A stretch of DNA of 64,000 nt from Bacteroidales bacterium (GTDB taxonomy: Bacteria > Bacteroidota > Bacteroidia > Bacteroidales > Bacteroidaceae): positions 87,757 through 151,756 of the forward strand of contig JAUNKN010000001.1 of assembly GCA_030532685.1 (NCBI GenBank), in the 5' to 3' direction. The position numbers were made by a program, and so were the translations under genes. Below, piece after piece: positions 22,161-30,369 of the stretch. Under the pieces are notes generated by a model. That model worked only from the letters and a program-made list of their open reading frames with translations, had not been told where the DNA came from and ran no database searches. Position 1 is the first letter of the stretch, and every line of letters starts with the position of its first letter.

Positions 22161-22191
22161 CAAAAATACGGCTTTTCCTACGACAAGCAAC
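22161..22191 (-). promoter_or_regulatory. dnaG: dnaG promoter
   Basis: On the minus strand: GTTG (22191-22188), a 19-bp spacer and TATTTTTG (22168-22161). A second TANNTTTG (TAATTTTG) lies at 22146-22153. Confidence 0.75.
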
Positions 22192-22212
22192 ACAAAATGT
22201 GGGAAAAAGACG

Positions 22213-22220
22213 TATCTTTG
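22213..22220 (+). promoter_or_regulatory. -7 box of the glucosaminidase gene
   Basis: TATCTTTG lies 18 bases before the ATG at 22239, so the leader is about a dozen bases. This rules out the longer open frame that begins at 22119. Confidence 0.7.
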
Positions 22221-22238
22221 CCGCAAAAGCCAAGTTTT

Positions 22239-23123
22239 ATGCATCGCATTCTTCTCTCTCTCCTTTTTTGTATACCTCTCAGTATTTGCGCGCAACTCGA
22301 CGCCTATCGACAATACATCGAAACTTATAAGGGGATAGCTATCGAAAACATGCAACGCTATCGCATTCCTGCCAGTATCACCTTGGCCCAAGGCTTGCAT
22401 GAAAGCGCTGCAGGGCGTTCATACTTAGCTACCGCAGCCAACAATCACTTTGGTATCAAAGTGGGTTCAAGTTGGACTGGCCCTTATGTCTTGCGCACGG
22501 ACGATGCCCCCAACGAGCAATTTCGCAAATACAACTCTCCAGCCGAGAGTTACCGTGACCATGCTGAATTTCTTTCAAAGCGTAGTCGCTATGCCCAACT
22601 CTTTACACTTCCTATTGAGGACTACGCTGCGTGGGCGCGTGGCTTAAAAGCGGCGGGCTATGCTACCAATCCACGTTACGCCGAAATTCTCATCAACACG
22701 ATTGAGCGCTACAATTTACAGCAGTACGATCGTCCTTCTCAACAGCGCATCGCTCATCAACGAGAGGCCGCAGCGACAGGACGTAGCTTGTATCTCTGCA
22801 ACGACTTGGTCTACCTCATTGCACGACGTGGGGATAGCTTCGAAAGTATTGCCAACGACCTTGGCATGAATCCCAAACGACTTCGTAAATTCAATGAGGT
22901 AGATCAGCTCTATTCTCTTTCGGAAGGAGATGTTGTGTATTTGGCCAAAAAGAAACGTCGCGTGGCACGTCCCATTCGCCATACCTACCATCTTGTACAG
23001 GTCGGAGAATCAATGTATAGCATCGCGCAGCGATATGGCATTCGTCTCGATCGACTGTATCGTTGGAATCGTTTGAAAGCCGACTATAGCGCCACAGCAG
23101 GCGACAAGCTTCTGCTGAAATAA
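22239..23123 (+). CDS. Secreted N-acetylmuramidase/glucosaminidase-type (GH73) protein with LysM repeats
   Basis: A 294-residue exported peptidoglycan hydrolase. The signal peptide ends at ICAQ (near residue 20). The GH73 domain covers about residues 25-170, with the catalytic region ITLAQGLHESAAGRS and the conserved NNHFGIKVG and YNSPAESYRDHAEFL blocks. Two LysM-like modules follow (about 185-235 with RRGDSFESIANDLGMNPKRL, and 250-294 with QVGESMYSIAQRYGIRLDRL), which bind glycan chains. It should cut peptidoglycan during growth or daughter-cell separation. The gene is divergent from dnaG. Confidence 0.9.
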   Translation: MHRILLSLLFCIPLSICAQLDAYRQYIETYKGIAIENMQRYRIPASITLAQGLHESAAGRSYLATAANNHFGIKVGSSWTGPYVLRTDDAPNEQFRKYNSPAESYRDHAEFLSKRSRYAQLFTLPIEDYAAWARGLKAAGYATNPRYAEILINTIERYNLQQYDRPSQQRIAHQREAAATGRSLYLCNDLVYLIARRGDSFESIANDLGMNPKRLRKFNEVDQLYSLSEGDVVYLAKKKRRVARPIRHTYHLVQVGESMYSIAQRYGIRLDRLYRWNRLKADYSATAGDKLLLK

Positions 23124-23156
23124 GAATGACTACTCGCACGTTTCATCAAAAAAATG

Positions 23157-23164
23157 TACCTTTG
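23157..23164 (+). promoter_or_regulatory. rnpB: rnpB -7 box
   Basis: TACCTTTG ends 6-7 bases before the predicted 5' end of the RNase P RNA, as expected for this promoter type. The -33 element is not clear. Confidence 0.7.
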
Positions 23165-23170
23165 CATCCA

Positions 23171-23587
23171 AGAAGGCGTGCAGGCGGACAGCTTGTCGCT
23201 CGCTCCATCGATGGAGCGAGAGGAAAGTCCGGGCAGCACAGAGCACTCCGCTTCTTAATGGGAAGTGGCTCGTGAGGGTCAATCAGTGTAGAAGAAAATA
23301 ACCGCCCCCTATCGTTCTCCTTTAGGAGGACGTGCGACGGGTAAGGGTGAGAAGGTGAGGTAAGAGCTCACCAGCCGAGCGGTGACGTTTCGGGCTGTGC
23401 ACATCGGAGGCTGAAAGTTCATGTATACCGACACCAACAGGGCGGCTCGTCCGAGAGTTTCGGCTCGTGTCGGAGGGTAGAACGATAGAGTGTGGCGGCA
23501 ACGTCACTCCCAGATAAATGACAAGCGCCGAGAAAGCGAAAGCTCTATCGGTACAGAACCCGGCTCATCGGCTGCCTGCGCCCTTCT
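23171..23587 (+). ncRNA. rnpB: RNase P RNA (type A)
   Basis: This is the catalytic RNA that matures tRNA 5' ends. The universal block GAGGAAAGTCCGGGC is at 23219-23233, and the closing block AGAACCCGGCTCATCGG is near 23554-23570. The 5' strand GAAGGCGTGCAGGCGGAC pairs with the 3' strand GCTGCCTGCGCCCTTC to form helix P1/P2. The length of about 417 nt is in the range for type A RNAs. Ends are placed from the P1 pairing and the promoter, so they may shift by a few bases. Confidence 0.93.
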
Positions 23588-23619
23588 TCTTTTGGTTACC
23601 CCTTTTTCACTCATATATC

Positions 23620-23671
23620 AATAATCATCGCTGCATCAAGAATAAGGCATCTTGTTGCAGCGATGATTATT
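23620..23671 (+). terminator. rnpB terminator (long hairpin)
   Basis: A 21-base arm (AATAATCATCGCTGCATCAAG) pairs with 23651-23671 with one mismatch, around a 10-base loop. The T-rich stretch lies within and after the right arm. Confidence 0.75.
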
Positions 23672-23912
23672 TGTGTGATTAGATTTTATTCTGCATTCAA
23701 TAGATTGGACTTAAGCCATAAAAGAATGATTACCAATCATAAAACTATGGTATACTTAATTTAAGAGTAAAAACTATGTTCTTCCTACTTCTCACTTTCA
23801 GCTATGAGGTCTACCTCACCTTTTGTAGAGTTTAAAGGGAAAACAAGACGAGAAAACGAAGTACTTTGCCCAAATTGAGGGGCATAGTAAGTCGCCTATC
23901 AACAAAAAGGAG

Positions 23913-23920
23913 TATATTTG
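23913..23920 (+). promoter_or_regulatory. -7 box of the TlpA/Mla operon
   Basis: TATATTTG lies 92 bases before the TlpA-like start. No convincing -33 element is seen at the usual distance. Confidence 0.55.
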
Positions 23921-24011
23921 CACTCAGAAGGAGGTATCGATAGCTCAAGCTTAGAGAAAACCGACCTTCTTTTTATTTGCAAACCAACTTAGAACTATCA
24001 TCAGTAAGATT

Positions 24012-24590
24012 ATGAAAAAGTCTATTCTTTGTTTCGCTCTTCTTCTGACGACAATGGCCACAAGTTGCGCCAAAAAGTCCGCAGATAGCCCTGTTAATTC
24101 TCCTGCCGACATGGCAGCTACAGAGTCTGTTGCCAATGAGCAAACCGTTGCAGTAGCTCCTAATGTGCACCAAATCCCGACGAACATCAGTGGTAAAGAT
24201 GCACTTGAGAAAATTAAAGCAGAACATAAGGGCAAGGTCGTTTTGATTGACTTTTGGGCCACTTGGTGTCCCCCTTGTATCGCGGCCATGCAAACCATCA
24301 AAGAGATTAAGCCTGCGCTTAAAGAGAAAGGGGCAGTGTTTGTTTACATCACTGGTGAAACTTCTCCCGAAGAAGACTACACCCAAATCGTACCTACTAT
24401 TGATGGGGAGCACTATCGTCTTACGGACAAGCAGTGGGCCGAAATTGGCACATTGTTAGGTATGCGAGGTATTCCCGCCTTCATGCTGATTGGAAAAGAT
24501 GGCAACGTTGCTTACAGCAATACGACGGAAGGAGGATATCCTGGCAATGAACTGATTAAAAATCAGATTGAAGTAGCTCTCACTAAATAA
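24012..24590 (+). CDS. TlpA-like thioredoxin-fold lipoprotein
   Basis: A 192-residue predicted lipoprotein with lipobox MATSC (Cys 19), a Ser/Ala-rich linker to about residue 50 and one thioredoxin domain. The active site is WATWCPPC (Cys 86 and Cys 89), with the cis-Pro loop in RGIPAFMLIG. It would act on periplasmic disulfides, for example in cytochrome maturation or repair. It is followed after only 3 bases by mlaE, so a role in envelope homeostasis with the Mla-type transporter is an inference. Confidence 0.88.
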   Translation: MKKSILCFALLLTTMATSCAKKSADSPVNSPADMAATESVANEQTVAVAPNVHQIPTNISGKDALEKIKAEHKGKVVLIDFWATWCPPCIAAMQTIKEIKPALKEKGAVFVYITGETSPEEDYTQIVPTIDGEHYRLTDKQWAEIGTLLGMRGIPAFMLIGKDGNVAYSNTTEGGYPGNELIKNQIEVALTK

Positions 24591-24593
24591 GAA

Positions 24594-25340
24594 ATGTTTA
24601 TTCTTTCCCGTTTAGAAGCTTTGGGGCAATATCTTGTCCTAATGGGACGCACCTTTTCACGCCCAGAGCGTTTTCGAATGTTTTGGAAGCAGTATGTCAA
24701 AGAATTAGTGAAACTTGGGGTCGACTCCATTGGCTTGATATTGCTCATCAGCTTTTTCATCGGTGCTGTTATTTGCATCCAAATCAAACTAAATATCGAG
24801 AGTGCTTGGATGCCTAAGTGGGTGAGTGGCTATGTGACTCGTGAAATTATGCTCCTAGAGTTCTCCTCTGCCATAATGTGTCTCATTTTGGCGGGAAAAG
24901 TTGGGTCCAACATTGCTTCAGAAATAGGTACGATGCGCATCACTCAACAGATTGATGCATTGGAGATTATGGGATTAAATTCGGCTTCTTATCTCATCTT
25001 ACCCAAGATTGCAGGCATGCTCACGATGATTCCTCTTTTGGTGGTGTTCTCAACAACCAGTGGTATCATTGGGGCTTATGCGACAGCTTATATCGGCCAT
25101 ATTCTCACCCCCGCCCATCTTACCGAAGGCATACAGTACGACTTTACCCCTTGGTACTTCTGGATGGGTGTGGTGAAAAGTATATTTTTTGCCTTTATCA
25201 TTTCGAGCGTTTCGGCCTACTATGGATATCGTGTAGAAGGGGGAAGTGTCGAAGTCGGTAAGGCCTCTACGAATGCTGTGGTAACCTCCTCGATGCTCAT
25301 TCTCTTTTCTGACCTCTTTCTCACCCAACTGCTTTCTTAA
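24594..25340 (+). CDS. mlaE: MlaE-family lipid ABC transporter permease
   Basis: A 248-residue inner-membrane permease of the MlaE/YrbE family, which moves phospholipids between the two membranes. About five to six hydrophobic segments are visible. Family blocks include FFIGAVICIQIKLNIE, SSAIMCLILAGKVGSNIASE, TMRITQQIDALEIMGLNS and the C-terminal GYRVEGGSVEVGKASTNAVV. It lies between the TlpA-like gene (3-bp gap) and its ATPase (5-bp gap). Confidence 0.92.
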   Translation: MFILSRLEALGQYLVLMGRTFSRPERFRMFWKQYVKELVKLGVDSIGLILLISFFIGAVICIQIKLNIESAWMPKWVSGYVTREIMLLEFSSAIMCLILAGKVGSNIASEIGTMRITQQIDALEIMGLNSASYLILPKIAGMLTMIPLLVVFSTTSGIIGAYATAYIGHILTPAHLTEGIQYDFTPWYFWMGVVKSIFFAFIISSVSAYYGYRVEGGSVEVGKASTNAVVTSSMLILFSDLFLTQLLS

Positions 25341-25345
25341 TTCGT

Positions 25346-26101
25346 ATGATACAAATAGAAAACCTTCATAAATCTTTTGAGGACAAAAAGGTGCTTCGTG
25401 GTATCAATACGACTTTTGAAGCAGGCAAGACCAATTTGATTATTGGTCAATCTGGTTCAGGTAAAACCGTATTGATGAAATGTATTGTCGGTCTGTTTGA
25501 ACCCACCTCGGGAAGCATCCGATATCATGGTCGCGACTTCGTTACGATGAGTAAGCGCGAAAAAGTGTTGCTGAGACGCGAAATGGGGATGATTTTTCAG
25601 AATGCAGCCCTGTTCGATAGCCTTTCGGTCATGGAAAATGTCATGTTTCCACTTGATATGTTCTCTGATGAAAGCTACAAAGAAAGGAGAAGGAGAGCAC
25701 AATTTTGTTTGGAACGCGTGAATCTCGGTGATGCAGGCGAAAAGTTCCCAGGAGAAATTTCTGGAGGCATGCAAAAGCGTGTTGCCATAGCTCGCGCCAT
25801 AGCCCTTAACCCCAAATATCTTTTTTGTGACGAGCCCAATTCTGGGCTGGACCCAAAGACCTCTCTCGTGATTGACGATTTGATAGCTTCCATCACCCAA
25901 GAGTTTGGTACGACTACCATTATCAATACGCACGATATGAACTCCGTGATGGGCATCGGGCAACATATCGTTTACATCTACGAGGGACAAAACGAATGGG
26001 AAGGTACAAAAGATGAAGTGATGACATCGCATAACGAGCGTCTCAATAGTTTTATCTTTGCCTCCGATTTGTTCCGAAAAGTAAAAGATGCCAATAGTTA
26101 A
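25346..26101 (+). CDS. mlaF: MlaF-family lipid ABC transporter ATPase
   Basis: A 251-residue ATPase partner of MlaE. Walker A is GQSGSGKT (34-41), the signature is ISGGMQKRVAIARAIA and Walker B is YLFCDEPNSGLDPKT. The methionine in SGGMQKR and the GLDPKTS sequence are typical of the MlaF branch. No MCE-domain (MlaD) gene follows in this window, although MlaE and MlaF need such a partner; it must be encoded elsewhere. Confidence 0.92.
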   Translation: MIQIENLHKSFEDKKVLRGINTTFEAGKTNLIIGQSGSGKTVLMKCIVGLFEPTSGSIRYHGRDFVTMSKREKVLLRREMGMIFQNAALFDSLSVMENVMFPLDMFSDESYKERRRRAQFCLERVNLGDAGEKFPGEISGGMQKRVAIARAIALNPKYLFCDEPNSGLDPKTSLVIDDLIASITQEFGTTTIINTHDMNSVMGIGQHIVYIYEGQNEWEGTKDEVMTSHNERLNSFIFASDLFRKVKDANS

Positions 26102-26107
26102 TCGACT

Positions 26108-26434
26108 ATGTTTTCTTCCACACTTTCTGCGATTGAACGTTTTTTTCTCATTGCTCCTTTGGGGGTTCTTCCGCTGTTGACTTCGACTGCCCGTTTGGAT
26201 TTGCTTGATCTTCACAAAGCGCAACAAAAAGCAGTTGTGGGCAACCGTTGGGGGGGAGAAAGCACTCTTTTGCACCTCGAAGCCGATTCTCTTCTTTTGC
26301 AATCTTCTTCCTCGAGCACTTGGGGGCTACGAGTCCTTCCAGATTCCAATTTGCGCGTGACCTACACTGTCCTTTCTCCCGATACTCTCATTTCGGTTCA
26401 ACACTTCAATAAAAACTGGCAACTCAAACGCTGA
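26108..26434 (+). CDS. Hypothetical protein following mlaF
   Basis: A 108-residue protein that starts 6 bases after mlaF and is probably co-transcribed. The N-terminus (residues 8-27, IERFFLIAPLGVLPLLTSTA) is hydrophobic and may be a signal peptide or anchor. The rest is Ser/Leu-rich beta-type sequence ending in FNKNWQLKR. I recognise no family. Its position suggests a small envelope factor for the Mla-like system; this is inference only. Confidence 0.55.
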   Translation: MFSSTLSAIERFFLIAPLGVLPLLTSTARLDLLDLHKAQQKAVVGNRWGGESTLLHLEADSLLLQSSSSSTWGLRVLPDSNLRVTYTVLSPDTLISVQHFNKNWQLKR

Positions 26435-26476
26435 CCATCTGAAGGCCTGTTTCGAGCTGAAACTTGAAAACCATTC

Positions 26477-26539
26477 ATCCGCGCTGCGAGTTAGAAAATT
26501 CTACGTGGGACGTAGGAATTTCTAGCTCGCAGCGCGGAT
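26477..26539. repeat. Perfect-arm nested palindrome
   Basis: Left arm ATCCGCGCTGCGAG (26477-26490) and right arm CTCGCAGCGCGGAT (26526-26539) are exact reverse complements. Between them TAGAAAATTC faces GAATTTCTA, around a central CTACGTGGGACGTAG. The result is a GC-rich cruciform or hairpin about 63 bases long in the mlaF-operon/rluD gap, built around a copy of the dispersed repeat. Confidence 0.75.
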
Positions 26540-26565
26540 TTTTTTCTTCCCACGTAGAAAATCTC
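26497..26565. repeat. Dispersed CTACGTGGGA repeat, copy 3
   Basis: Core units are TCTACGTGGGACGTAGGA and TTCTTCCCACGTAGAAAATC. They overlap the nested palindrome at 26477-26539, which appears to be an extra hairpin built into this copy. Confidence 0.75.
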
Positions 26566-26618
26566 AGGAGGCTCAATCTTTTTTGAACATTGCTTCCCTT
26601 TACATAGGCCAGCTTTGG

Positions 26619-26650
26619 CTTGCCCCTTTCGCATTCTTTGTGTACTTTTG
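26619..26650 (+). promoter_or_regulatory. Promoter of the pseudouridine synthase operon
   Basis: CTTG (26619-26622), a 20-bp spacer and TACTTTTG (26643-26650). The start site near 26657 makes the ATG at 26692 the first usable start. Confidence 0.75.
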
Positions 26651-26691
26651 CAGTCGAAGATAAACATCTACTCTCAACTCTTTTTCAATCT

Positions 26692-27603
26692 ATGCACAAT
26701 CCACGCAAATCTAAATATACCACATTCACCGTGAGCGAGCCCATGGAGCTGTTACCGTTCGTGATGAAAAAACTCGACGGCATCAGTCGGTCCAAGGCCA
26801 AAGCAATTCTCTCAGGAGGTGGCGTGCGCGTGGATAGAAAGAATGTGACACAGCACGACTTGCAACTAACTGCTGGCCAGCGCGTTGAAATCTCGAAACG
26901 TAAGCCTCGCGTAGAGTTCCAGAGCAAGTTTCTCAAAATGGTCTACGAAGATACCTCTATCATCGTGATTGAGAAGAACGTGGGTATTCTTTCGATGGCA
27001 GCCACAGGAGGTCAGTTTTGTGTGAAAACCATACTTGACGATTATTTCCGAAAGACTCGCCAACCTGTGACGGCTCACGTTGTGCATCGTCTCGACAGAG
27101 ATACGAGCGGACTGCTCGTTTATGCCAAAACCATCGAAGCCGAACAGATTCTTGAACACAACTGGCAGAACATCGTCACCGACCGTCGTTACGTCGCACT
27201 CGTATCGGGCTGCATGAGCGAAAAGCAGGGAAGTATAGAGAGTTGGCTCAAAGAGAACAAAGCCTATAAGACTTGCTCTTCTCCCGTCGACAATGGCGGG
27301 AAGTATGCGCTCACCCACTTCCGTACGCATCGAACTTCCGAAGCCTATAGTCTTGTCGAATTGAAATTGGCTACTGGGCGTAAAAATCAAATACGCGTAC
27401 ATCTGCAAGATATAGGACATCCTGTGTGTGGAGACATCAAATATGGCAATGGCGATGATCCCGTTGGGCGTCTTTGCCTACATGCTTATCGCTTAGACTT
27501 CTATCACCCCATCACAGGCGAGCATCTTCACTTTGAAACTCCTACGCCTAAGGCCTTCTTATCGGTGTTTAAGGAAAAGAACACCTCGGCTCTCAACTCT
27601 TAA
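26692..27603 (+). CDS. RluA-family 23S rRNA pseudouridine synthase
   Basis: A 303-residue enzyme that isomerises uridine in RNA. An N-terminal S4-like RNA-binding domain (residues 20-75, LDGISRSKAKAILSGGGVRV) is followed by the RluA catalytic domain. The catalytic Asp is in VHRLDRDTSGLLVYAK; TGRKNQIRVHLQDIGHPVCG is the other signature. It is RluD-like by layout, but the exact RNA target cannot be fixed from the sequence. The start was chosen from the promoter at 26619-26650. The aminotransferase gene follows after 11 bases. Confidence 0.88.
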   Translation: MHNPRKSKYTTFTVSEPMELLPFVMKKLDGISRSKAKAILSGGGVRVDRKNVTQHDLQLTAGQRVEISKRKPRVEFQSKFLKMVYEDTSIIVIEKNVGILSMAATGGQFCVKTILDDYFRKTRQPVTAHVVHRLDRDTSGLLVYAKTIEAEQILEHNWQNIVTDRRYVALVSGCMSEKQGSIESWLKENKAYKTCSSPVDNGGKYALTHFRTHRTSEAYSLVELKLATGRKNQIRVHLQDIGHPVCGDIKYGNGDDPVGRLCLHAYRLDFYHPITGEHLHFETPTPKAFLSVFKEKNTSALNS

Positions 27604-27614
27604 AATCGACAGCA

Positions 27615-28820
27615 ATGCCACATATTTCTGCACGCGCCATCGAAATGCCTCAGTCGCCCATACGCAAGCTTGCCCCTTTAGCAAGCGCAGCTAAGGAGCG
27701 TGGAGTGAAAGTCTATCAGCTCAACATTGGGCAGCCTGATTTGTCTACTCCTCGAGAGGGATTGGATGCTCTGCGAAAGATTGACCGTAAAATACTCGAA
27801 TACTCTCCCTCTCAGGGTTTTAAGCGTTATCGTGAGAAGTTAGTGAAGTATTATGCCAGTTACGACATCCACCTCACTGCCGACGACATTATTATCACAT
27901 CGGGCGGTAGCGAAGCTGTGCTCTTTGCCTTTCTTTCCTGTCTGAACCCTGGAGATGAGATTATTGTGCCCGAACCTGCTTATGCCAACTACATGGCTTT
28001 TGCCATATCGGCAGGAGCAAAGATACGTACCATACCTACGACTATTGAAGATGGGTTTGCTCTCCCCCCCGTGGAACAATTTGAGGCACTGATCAACGAA
28101 AATACTCGTGCCATCCTCATTTGTAACCCCAACAATCCCACAGGCTATTTGTACACGCGTCGCGAAATGAATCAGATTCGCGATTTGGTAAAGAAATACG
28201 ACCTTTACCTCTTTTCCGACGAGGTTTATCGAGAATTTATCTATACGGGGTCGCCTTATATCTCAGCTTGCCACTTAGAAGGTATTGAGCAGAATGTCGT
28301 ACTCATAGATAGCGTGTCTAAACGCTATTCAGAATGTGGCATTCGCGTAGGAGCACTCATCACGAAGAATGAGGAAGTGCGCAATGCGGTGATGAAGTTT
28401 TGTCAAGCTCGTCTCTCCCCTCCCCTCTTGGGGCAACTCGTGGCCGAAGCAAGTATTGAGACCTCACAGGAATATATGCGTGAGATGTACGATGAGTATG
28501 TGGAACGCCGCAATTGCTTGATAGATGGATTAAATCGTATTCCTGGGGTGTATAGCCCCATTCCCATGGGAGCATTTTATACTATGGCCAAACTACCTGT
28601 CGACGATGCCGAGGAGTTTTGCGCTTGGTGCTTGCGCGACTTTGAGTGCGAGGGAGAAACCATTATGATGGCTCCCGCGGCAGGCTTCTATACGACTCCT
28701 GGAGCAGGAAAGGACGAAGTACGCATCGCCTATGTTCTTAAAAAAGAAGACCTGACCCGTGCACTCTTCCTCTTGAAAAAAGCCCTTGAAGCCTATCCCG
28801 GACGCACCATTACACAATAA
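27615..28820 (+). CDS. Class I/II PLP-dependent aminotransferase (aspartate aminotransferase-like)
   Basis: A 401-residue fold-type I aminotransferase. Visible blocks are LNIGQPDLSTP, ITSGGSEAVLFAF, the ICNPNNPTGYL substrate/PLP block, YLFSDEVYREF and the Schiff-base lysine in IDSVSKRYSECGIRVG. The C-terminal GKDEVRIAYV arginine binds the alpha-carboxylate. It is most like aspartate aminotransferases of the I-gamma group; aromatic or branched-chain substrates are possible. It lies between the pseudouridine synthase and a LolC-like permease. Confidence 0.87.
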   Translation: MPHISARAIEMPQSPIRKLAPLASAAKERGVKVYQLNIGQPDLSTPREGLDALRKIDRKILEYSPSQGFKRYREKLVKYYASYDIHLTADDIIITSGGSEAVLFAFLSCLNPGDEIIVPEPAYANYMAFAISAGAKIRTIPTTIEDGFALPPVEQFEALINENTRAILICNPNNPTGYLYTRREMNQIRDLVKKYDLYLFSDEVYREFIYTGSPYISACHLEGIEQNVVLIDSVSKRYSECGIRVGALITKNEEVRNAVMKFCQARLSPPLLGQLVAEASIETSQEYMREMYDEYVERRNCLIDGLNRIPGVYSPIPMGAFYTMAKLPVDDAEEFCAWCLRDFECEGETIMMAPAAGFYTTPGAGKDEVRIAYVLKKEDLTRALFLLKKALEAYPGRTITQ

Positions 28821-28823
28821 AGT

Positions 28824-30071
28824 ATGAGATTTTCGTTCTTCATGGCTCGCCGCTTCTTTCAAAATATTGGCAATAACAAGCAACGAGCCTCCAATCCCAC
28901 CATAACCATCGCAACCATTGGAGTGGCCGTAGGGCTTGCTGTGATGATTGTTTCGGTGAGTGTGATTCTGGGATTCAAGCAGGAAATTACGAAAAAAGTG
29001 AGCGGTTTTGGAAGTCACATTGAAGTCATGGACGTACGCTCAATCTCTGCTCCCGATGTTTTTCCCATTCAAGCCGATAGCTTCTTCTTACAAAGCTTAC
29101 AAAAACTCCCAACGGTGAGAAGCGTAGATGTAGTGGCACAAAAAATGGGCGTCCTCAAGACAAAAAACGACTTTGAAAGCATCACGATAAAGGGAATAGG
29201 ACAGGCTTACGACACGACTTTCCTCGCAAGTACTCTGTTGGAAGGACGTCTTCCTCAATTTGGAGAAGATAATGGCAATGAGATTTTAATTTCCCGTAGT
29301 CATGCCGACAATTTGAGATTGAAGGTAGGCGATCGCATCTTTGCTTATTTCTTTGAAGAGAGCATTAAGACTCGTCGGTTCACGGTAGTTGGGGTTTACC
29401 AAAGTAATATGTCTGTATTTGATAAGCATATTATCTTTGCTCCTCTTAGTACTGTGAAAAAGCTAAATCTGTGGGGCGATGCGCGTGCTTCTGTGATTGA
29501 GATGCGATTGCATGATTTGTCGCAAATAGAAGAGACTTTGCCCATGGTGCAGCGTATTTGTGCTCTCCAAAATCCGGTGATCGACGATGAAGCTCGCCAG
29601 CCGTTGAGTATCAAACAGCATTTTGCACAGATTTTTGCATGGCTCGACTTGCTCGACTTTAACATGCTGATTATTTTAGGCTTGATGATAACAGTTTCGG
29701 GCTTCACGATGGTGAGCGGACTGTTCATTCTCATTTTGGAGCGCACTCAAACGATTGGCGTCCTCAAGGCCCTTGGAGCAAGCAACGGACGTATCCGTCA
29801 AATCTTCCTGAACTTTGCTGCGCTCATCACGATTCGGGGCTTGCTCATAGGCGATGGTTTGGCGGTATTGTTGTTACTGATACAACAGCAGTGGGGCTTG
29901 ATTCATCTTGATGCTTCTACCTATTATGTAGAAACAGTTCCCGTAGTGTTGCATTGGCCCAGCATTGTACTTATCAATACTATAACTTTAGCGCTGACTA
30001 CCCTTGCTTTAGTTTTGCCCAGTTTTATGATTTCTCGTATTCAGCCAGCGAAGGCCATTCGCTTTGAATAG
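28824..30071 (+). CDS. LolC/LolE-like ABC permease (FtsX domain)
   Basis: A 415-residue inner-membrane protein. TM1 is near residues 30-50 (IATIGVAVGLAVMIVSVSVI), then a large periplasmic domain, then an FtsX domain with three TMs (MLIILGLMITVSGFTMVSGL and the signature ILERTQTIGVLKALGAS). This is the LolC/LolE form that releases lipoproteins from the inner membrane. It follows the aminotransferase by 3 bases. A LolD-type ATPase is not adjacent; the one at 5392 belongs to another operon. Confidence 0.87.
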   Translation: MRFSFFMARRFFQNIGNNKQRASNPTITIATIGVAVGLAVMIVSVSVILGFKQEITKKVSGFGSHIEVMDVRSISAPDVFPIQADSFFLQSLQKLPTVRSVDVVAQKMGVLKTKNDFESITIKGIGQAYDTTFLASTLLEGRLPQFGEDNGNEILISRSHADNLRLKVGDRIFAYFFEESIKTRRFTVVGVYQSNMSVFDKHIIFAPLSTVKKLNLWGDARASVIEMRLHDLSQIEETLPMVQRICALQNPVIDDEARQPLSIKQHFAQIFAWLDLLDFNMLIILGLMITVSGFTMVSGLFILILERTQTIGVLKALGASNGRIRQIFLNFAALITIRGLLIGDGLAVLLLLIQQQWGLIHLDASTYYVETVPVVLHWPSIVLINTITLALTTLALVLPSFMISRIQPAKAIRFE

Positions 30072-30084
30072 TATAAAAAGTAGG

Positions 30085-30122
30085 GCCTGCACGAAAACAA
30101 TGTTTTTCGTGCAGGCTTTATA
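30085..30122 (+). terminator. Terminator of the rluA-like/aminotransferase/lolC-like operon
   Basis: A 13-bp perfect stem (GCCTGCACGAAAA / TTTTCGTGCAGGC) with a 6-base loop is followed by TTTATATTTG, 14 bases after the stop. Confidence 0.85.
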
Positions 30123-30291
30123 TTTGTAGCTTTCTCGACGAAGCACCGTGAAAGGTCTATAGATGCCCACTGACTTTTGCTGTTTTTCTTTTGAAAGAGG
30201 ACTTTTCATCGCGACACCTCTCTTTTCTACTTATTTTTGAGCAAGTCTCTCTTATTTTCTTACTCTTTTCTTGCAATTTGGAGTTGAAGAT

Positions 30292-30323
30292 ATTGTCTAT
30301 CTCATGGGTTTGTGCTACATTTG
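30292..30323 (+). promoter_or_regulatory. GPH symporter promoter
   Basis: ATTG (30292-30295), a 20-bp spacer and TACATTTG (30316-30323). This places the start site near 30330 and supports the ATG at 30370. Confidence 0.75.
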
Positions 30324-30369
30324 CATAGCAATTAAGCATTCACTTGTATACCACTTAAATCTAAACTCC

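Larger units (their letters stand above)
23588..24011. other. Intergenic region after rnpB
   Basis: This gap holds the rnpB terminator (23620-23671) and the -7 box at 23913. The middle part (about 23680-23900) is AT-rich, and I see no gene or clear repeat in it. Confidence 0.6.
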
